Positions 44,165 to 47,056 of a stretch of DNA of 47,056 nucleotides are shown here, in pieces. Both the position numbers and the translations under genes were made by a program. The notes beneath the pieces were generated by a model. It had not been told where the DNA came from. It worked only from the letters and a program-made list of their open reading frames with translations, and did not search any database. Position 1 is the stretch's first letter. Each line of letters begins with the position of its first letter. The stretch is from JBEBXQ01 sp040391535 (GTDB taxonomy: Bacteria; Bacteroidota; Bacteroidia; Cytophagales; Spirosomataceae), in NCBI GenBank assembly GCA_040391535.1, contig JBEBXQ010000020.1, forward strand, positions 1 to 47,056, given 5' to 3'.

Positions 44165-44955
44165 AAGATTTAAAATTAATCACCGAAGAAACCATCGTAT
44201 TAGTAAAGCAGGCATCTGCCTTTATTCAGCAGGAAGCCCGTATTTTCTCCTCTGATAAAATCGAATACAAGGATTTCAATAACCTGGTTTCGTATGTGGA
44301 TAAGGAAGCCGAGCGGATTCTGGTGGAAGGTTTACGGAAAATAGTACCGGAAGCGGGCTTTATTACCGAAGAGGGCACTACAGGCGAGGAGGGTGACCAC
44401 GAAGCCCTCAACTGGATCATTGACCCGCTGGACGGAACGGCCAATTTTATCCACGGGATTCCGGTTTATTGTGTCAGTGTGGGTCTTGCCAAAGGGAAGG
44501 ATCTGCAAGTGGGCGTTATTCATGAGCCCAACCGCGATGAGCTGTTTTACGGCTGGAAAGGCGGCGGATCGTATTGCAATGAAAAGAAAATGCAGGTTTC
44601 AAACGCCCGGAAGCTGAGCGAATGCATGCTGGCAACGGGTTTCCCGTATTATCGTTTTGAGAAGCACGACAAATACATGAAAATCCTGGAAGTGCTGATG
44701 CAGAAAACGCACGGACTGCGAAGAATGGGGGCCGCGGCCATTGACCTGGCCTACGTGGCAGCCGGAAGGTTTGAAGGTTTTTATGAGTACAACCTCAATT
44801 CGTGGGACATGGCAGCCGGTGTGCTGCTGATTCAGGAAGCCGGCGGTGTCGTAACCGATTTCGACGGCGGAGACGAATACCTTTTCCGCGGCGATGTAGT
44901 AGCAGGCTGCGCCGCCCAAAATGAGCTGCAGGAAGTAATCAGGAGTTATTTTTGA
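44161..44955 (+). CDS. suhB: inositol monophosphatase family protein
   Basis: A 264-residue Mg2+-dependent phosphatase. Metal-binding motifs are FITEEGT, WIIDPLDGTANFIHGIPVY and NSWDMAAGVLLIQEAGG, the classic IMPase signatures. Substrates in this group include inositol phosphates and, in some members, PAP; SuhB also has an rRNA-maturation role in E. coli. It starts with the ATGA overlap of the DUF4105 stop and is the last gene of the SelW-like/rsmI/DUF4105/suhB cluster. The sequence after its stop turns AT-rich. Confidence 0.93.
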   Translation: MKDLKLITEETIVLVKQASAFIQQEARIFSSDKIEYKDFNNLVSYVDKEAERILVEGLRKIVPEAGFITEEGTTGEEGDHEALNWIIDPLDGTANFIHGIPVYCVSVGLAKGKDLQVGVIHEPNRDELFYGWKGGGSYCNEKKMQVSNARKLSECMLATGFPYYRFEKHDKYMKILEVLMQKTHGLRRMGAAAIDLAYVAAGRFEGFYEYNLNSWDMAAGVLLIQEAGGVVTDFDGGDEYLFRGDVVAGCAAQNELQEVIRSYF

Positions 44956-45270
44956 GGGGGGAGTTCTAAGGGTATCAAGAAAACTGTGGTCAAAGGATAA
45001 GAGATATTGGTTTTTGATTTGTATCTAATAATTTAAGGTGCATTCTCGGACAGTTTAAGGAGCTCTCCCAAGGAGTGTTGAACCTAAAGAATTATTTAAA
45101 AAATATGTCTGTGGTAATGCAGAAAGTATTTTGGGTTGAGAGTTTTATCTGGACTGAGGAAAATTAAAATGGCATAATATAGAGAATTGGTTGAAATGAG
45201 AAGATGGTGATTTGTTGGAGCTGGTATGCTAAAATGTTGATACTTATTTTAAATAATCACTATTCAAAAA
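44956..45270. other. 315-bp AT-rich spacer, possible island boundary
   Basis: No gene is apparent: no open frame of useful length and no homology recognised on either strand. No tRNA gene, attachment-site duplication or insertion-sequence end can be identified. Composition changes across it: bases 44401-44460, before it, have 33 G/C of 60, and bases 45301-45360, after it, have 13 of 60. Confidence 0.6.
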
Positions 45271-47056
45271 ATGCAATTAGGATTATACGAACAGCTCATT
45301 AATAAAATTGTTTTCAACCAAATAGGTCAATTAGACAATGAGAAGTTTTTTATAAAGAAAAACAACATTGACAAAGCTGAAGCTGCTAAAATAATTGGAC
45401 AATATTTGGGAAATATTGTGCGCTATGCATTGAGTTTGATCACGGGTGATGATTCGATAAAAAAGCAAATCGATTTAGCAAACAAAATCATCCGTCTATT
45501 AAGCGAAGAGCTTACCCATCAAGACTTTGAAGATGATTTGATACATATTGAAGCGAAGATATTATCAGCTGTATTTTCAAAGATGGATATTGGTTTTTCG
45601 GACTTCGAGAAACATTTAAAGCATATTACACCCTATTCAAGACTTTCGCATAGTGAGCTCTTTACAGGTAATAATGCCGGTATTTCTTTAGAAAGTGAGA
45701 TAAAAAAGGAAATTCTTTCAGCAGATAAAATTAATTTCTTAGTATCCTTTATTAAATGGACGGGCATTCGAATTTTTGAAAAGGAATTGTATGATTTTAC
45801 TGAGCGTGGTGGAAATTTGCAAATAATCACTACATCTTACATGGGGGCCACAGATGTGAAAGCAATTGAATATTTGGCTTCTTTAAAGAATACTCAGGTT
45901 AAAGTTTCTTATAATACAGAAAATGAAAGATTACATGCCAAAGCATATTTATTTTATCGTAATACAGGGTTTCATACAGGATATATAGGCTCGTCAAACT
46001 TATCAAGATCAGCGCTGACGAATGGACTGGAATGGAATTTAAAAATTACCACCCAAGAGGTTTCGCATATAATTGACAAGTTTCAGAAAACCTTTGATAC
46101 CTATTGGCAAGACAAGGAATTTGAATTGTTTGATAAAACCAAAGATGTTGAAAAACTAAGAGGTGCATTAAAAAAAGAAAGAAGAAGCGACGCTTCAAAT
46201 GTAGCTGCTTACTTTGATATCAAACCCTTCCCATATCAAGAAGAAATCCTTGAAAGATTAATCACAGAAAGAAATATTCATAAACGAAATCGCAACTTAT
46301 TAGTTGCGGCAACGGGAACTGGTAAAACAGTAATTTCTGCGTTTGATTATAAAAAATTTAGACACGTAAATTCCAAAGCAAAATTACTGTTTATTGCTCA
46401 CCGAAAAGAAATACTACAACAAGCGCAAGCTACTTTTCGAGGAATTTTGAAGGATCATAATTTCGGAGAGTTGTGGGTTGATGGTATAGTGCCTGAAAGA
46501 TATGAATTTGTATTTGCCTCCGTCCAAACATTAAACAATCAATTAGTAAATCTAAATCTGTCTTCGACTTATTATGATTTTATCATTATTGACGAAGTAC
46601 ATCACATCGCTGCATCGAGTTATCGTCCTATTTTGGAGCGATTTAGTCCCCATATTCTATTAGGTTTAACGGCTACCCCAGAAAGAATGGATGGGGAGGA
46701 TATTTTGAAAGATTTCTGCAATACTGTTGCTGCTGAAATTCGTTTGCCTGAAGCACTCAATCGGAGATTATTGTGTCCTTTTCAATATTTTGGGGTAACG
46801 GATAGTGTAGATTTATCTAATCTGACTTGGAAAAACGGGAGGTATTTACCTAGTGAGTTATCTAGAATTTATACGCAAAATGATCTTCGAGTAAATCATA
46901 TTCTGACCAATATTGACAAATATTTAAATGATATTCATGCTGTAAGAGCATTGAGCTTTTGCGTAACCCAAGAACATGCTCAATTTATGGCAGAAAAGTT
47001 CACGTTAGCCGGATTGAAAGCAGACTATTTGGTTAGTTCAAGAAATGGCGAACGAG
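45271..47056 (+). CDS. PLD-nuclease/DEAD-DEAH helicase protein (DUF3427 type), 3' end missing
   Basis: The frame is open from ATG 45271 to the window edge, 595 complete codons, with the C-terminus outside. An N-terminal domain of about 140 residues (starting MQLGLYEQLINK) is followed by a PLD/HKD-type nuclease module (about 140-280: RLHAKAYLFYR with His222 and Lys224, GSSNLS with Asn243). An SF2 helicase follows, with KPFPYQEEIL, Walker A ATGTGKT (347-353), FIAHRKE, DEVHH (441-445), LTATPERMDG (466-475) and ALSFCVTQEHA. This architecture matches the DUF3427/SSL2-like helicases found in restriction and defence islands. Codon use is strongly AT-biased (TTA, AAT, AAA) compared with suhB upstream, suggesting acquisition. 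Activity as an anti-phage protein is inferred. Confidence 0.87.
   Translation, partial: MQLGLYEQLINKIVFNQIGQLDNEKFFIKKNNIDKAEAAKIIGQYLGNIVRYALSLITGDDSIKKQIDLANKIIRLLSEELTHQDFEDDLIHIEAKILSAVFSKMDIGFSDFEKHLKHITPYSRLSHSELFTGNNAGISLESEIKKEILSADKINFLVSFIKWTGIRIFEKELYDFTERGGNLQIITTSYMGATDVKAIEYLASLKNTQVKVSYNTENERLHAKAYLFYRNTGFHTGYIGSSNLSRSALTNGLEWNLKITTQEVSHIIDKFQKTFDTYWQDKEFELFDKTKDVEKLRGALKKERRSDASNVAAYFDIKPFPYQEEILERLITERNIHKRNRNLLVAATGTGKTVISAFDYKKFRHVNSKAKLLFIAHRKEILQQAQATFRGILKDHNFGELWVDGIVPERYEFVFASVQTLNNQLVNLNLSSTYYDFIIIDEVHHIAASSYRPILERFSPHILLGLTATPERMDGEDILKDFCNTVAAEIRLPEALNRRLLCPFQYFGVTDSVDLSNLTWKNGRYLPSELSRIYTQNDLRVNHILTNIDKYLNDIHAVRALSFCVTQEHAQFMAEKFTLAGLKADYLVSSRNGER

Overview
The window looks like chromosomal DNA of a Bacteroidota bacterium, most likely of the Cytophagales (Dyadobacter/Spirosoma-like; the genus is a guess). 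Supporting signs are a C-terminal type IX secretion (T9SS) sorting domain on a giant subtilase, a PorP/SprF-family barrel, DUF4136, DUF4105 and META lipoproteins, a THUMP-like methyltransferase, genes without clear Shine-Dalgarno sequences, and -7 elements of the Bacteroidota type TAnnTTTG. Nearly everything is ordinary core or lifestyle gene content. No tRNA, rRNA, CRISPR array or complete insertion sequence was seen.

Layout. 1-2.6 kb: the 3' part of an LLM-class flavin monooxygenase gene coupled to an APC amino acid permease. 2.6-5.0 kb: a small Cys-motif lipoprotein, a class C beta-lactamase-like serine hydrolase and a carboxypeptidase-regulatory-like protein. 5.1-7.1 kb (minus): CPBP protease, DUF2007 and cdsA. 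7.2-9.7 kb (plus): dusB, then pyrH-frr with a recognisable promoter and terminator. 9.7-12.3 kb: a DJ-1/PfpI paralogue lacking the catalytic cysteine, and an RqcH/NFACT protein. 12.3-15.5 kb (minus): a YbbA/YbbP-type ABC exporter pair. 15.7-20.8 kb: a TesA-like lipoprotein esterase and a 1448-residue subtilase/beta-helix/T9SS protein. 20.8-22.6 kb: an HxlR regulator divergent from a nitroreductase, then a GNAT acetyltransferase. 22.6-25.0 kb (minus): pyrB and a DUF4136 lipoprotein/outer-membrane barrel pair. 25.0-25.7 kb: a 713-bp non-coding stretch with unusual inverted repeats. 25.7-31 kb (minus): PorP/SprF barrel coupled to a lipase-like lipoprotein, a broken META domain, a two-META lipoprotein, a very long hairpin, a coiled-coil protein and the THUMP-like methyltransferase. 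31.2-35.9 kb (plus): MHS-family transporter, small membrane protein, acetyl-CoA synthetase and a TonB-C protein. 35.9-38.1 kb (minus): oligopeptidase B. 38.4-45 kb (plus): dapF, prpC, prpD, then a tightly overlapping SelW-like/rsmI/DUF4105/suhB cluster.

At about 45.0 kb base composition changes abruptly to AT-rich and the last gene, cut by the window edge, is a PLD-nuclease plus DEAD/DEAH helicase protein of a type usual in restriction and phage-defence islands. This is the clearest accessory-region signal, but only its first gene is visible.

Functionally, the 31-42 kb segment carries genes for short-chain acid use: a probable carboxylate symporter, acs for acetate activation, and prpC/prpD of the methylcitrate cycle (prpB is not in the window). 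The most unusual observations are the Cys-less DJ-1 protein, the frameshifted third META domain, the 21-bp perfect hairpin near 29.0 kb, the interleaved inverted repeats near 25.3 kb, the shared palindrome at a convergent stop-codon junction, and the helicase gene at the island edge.
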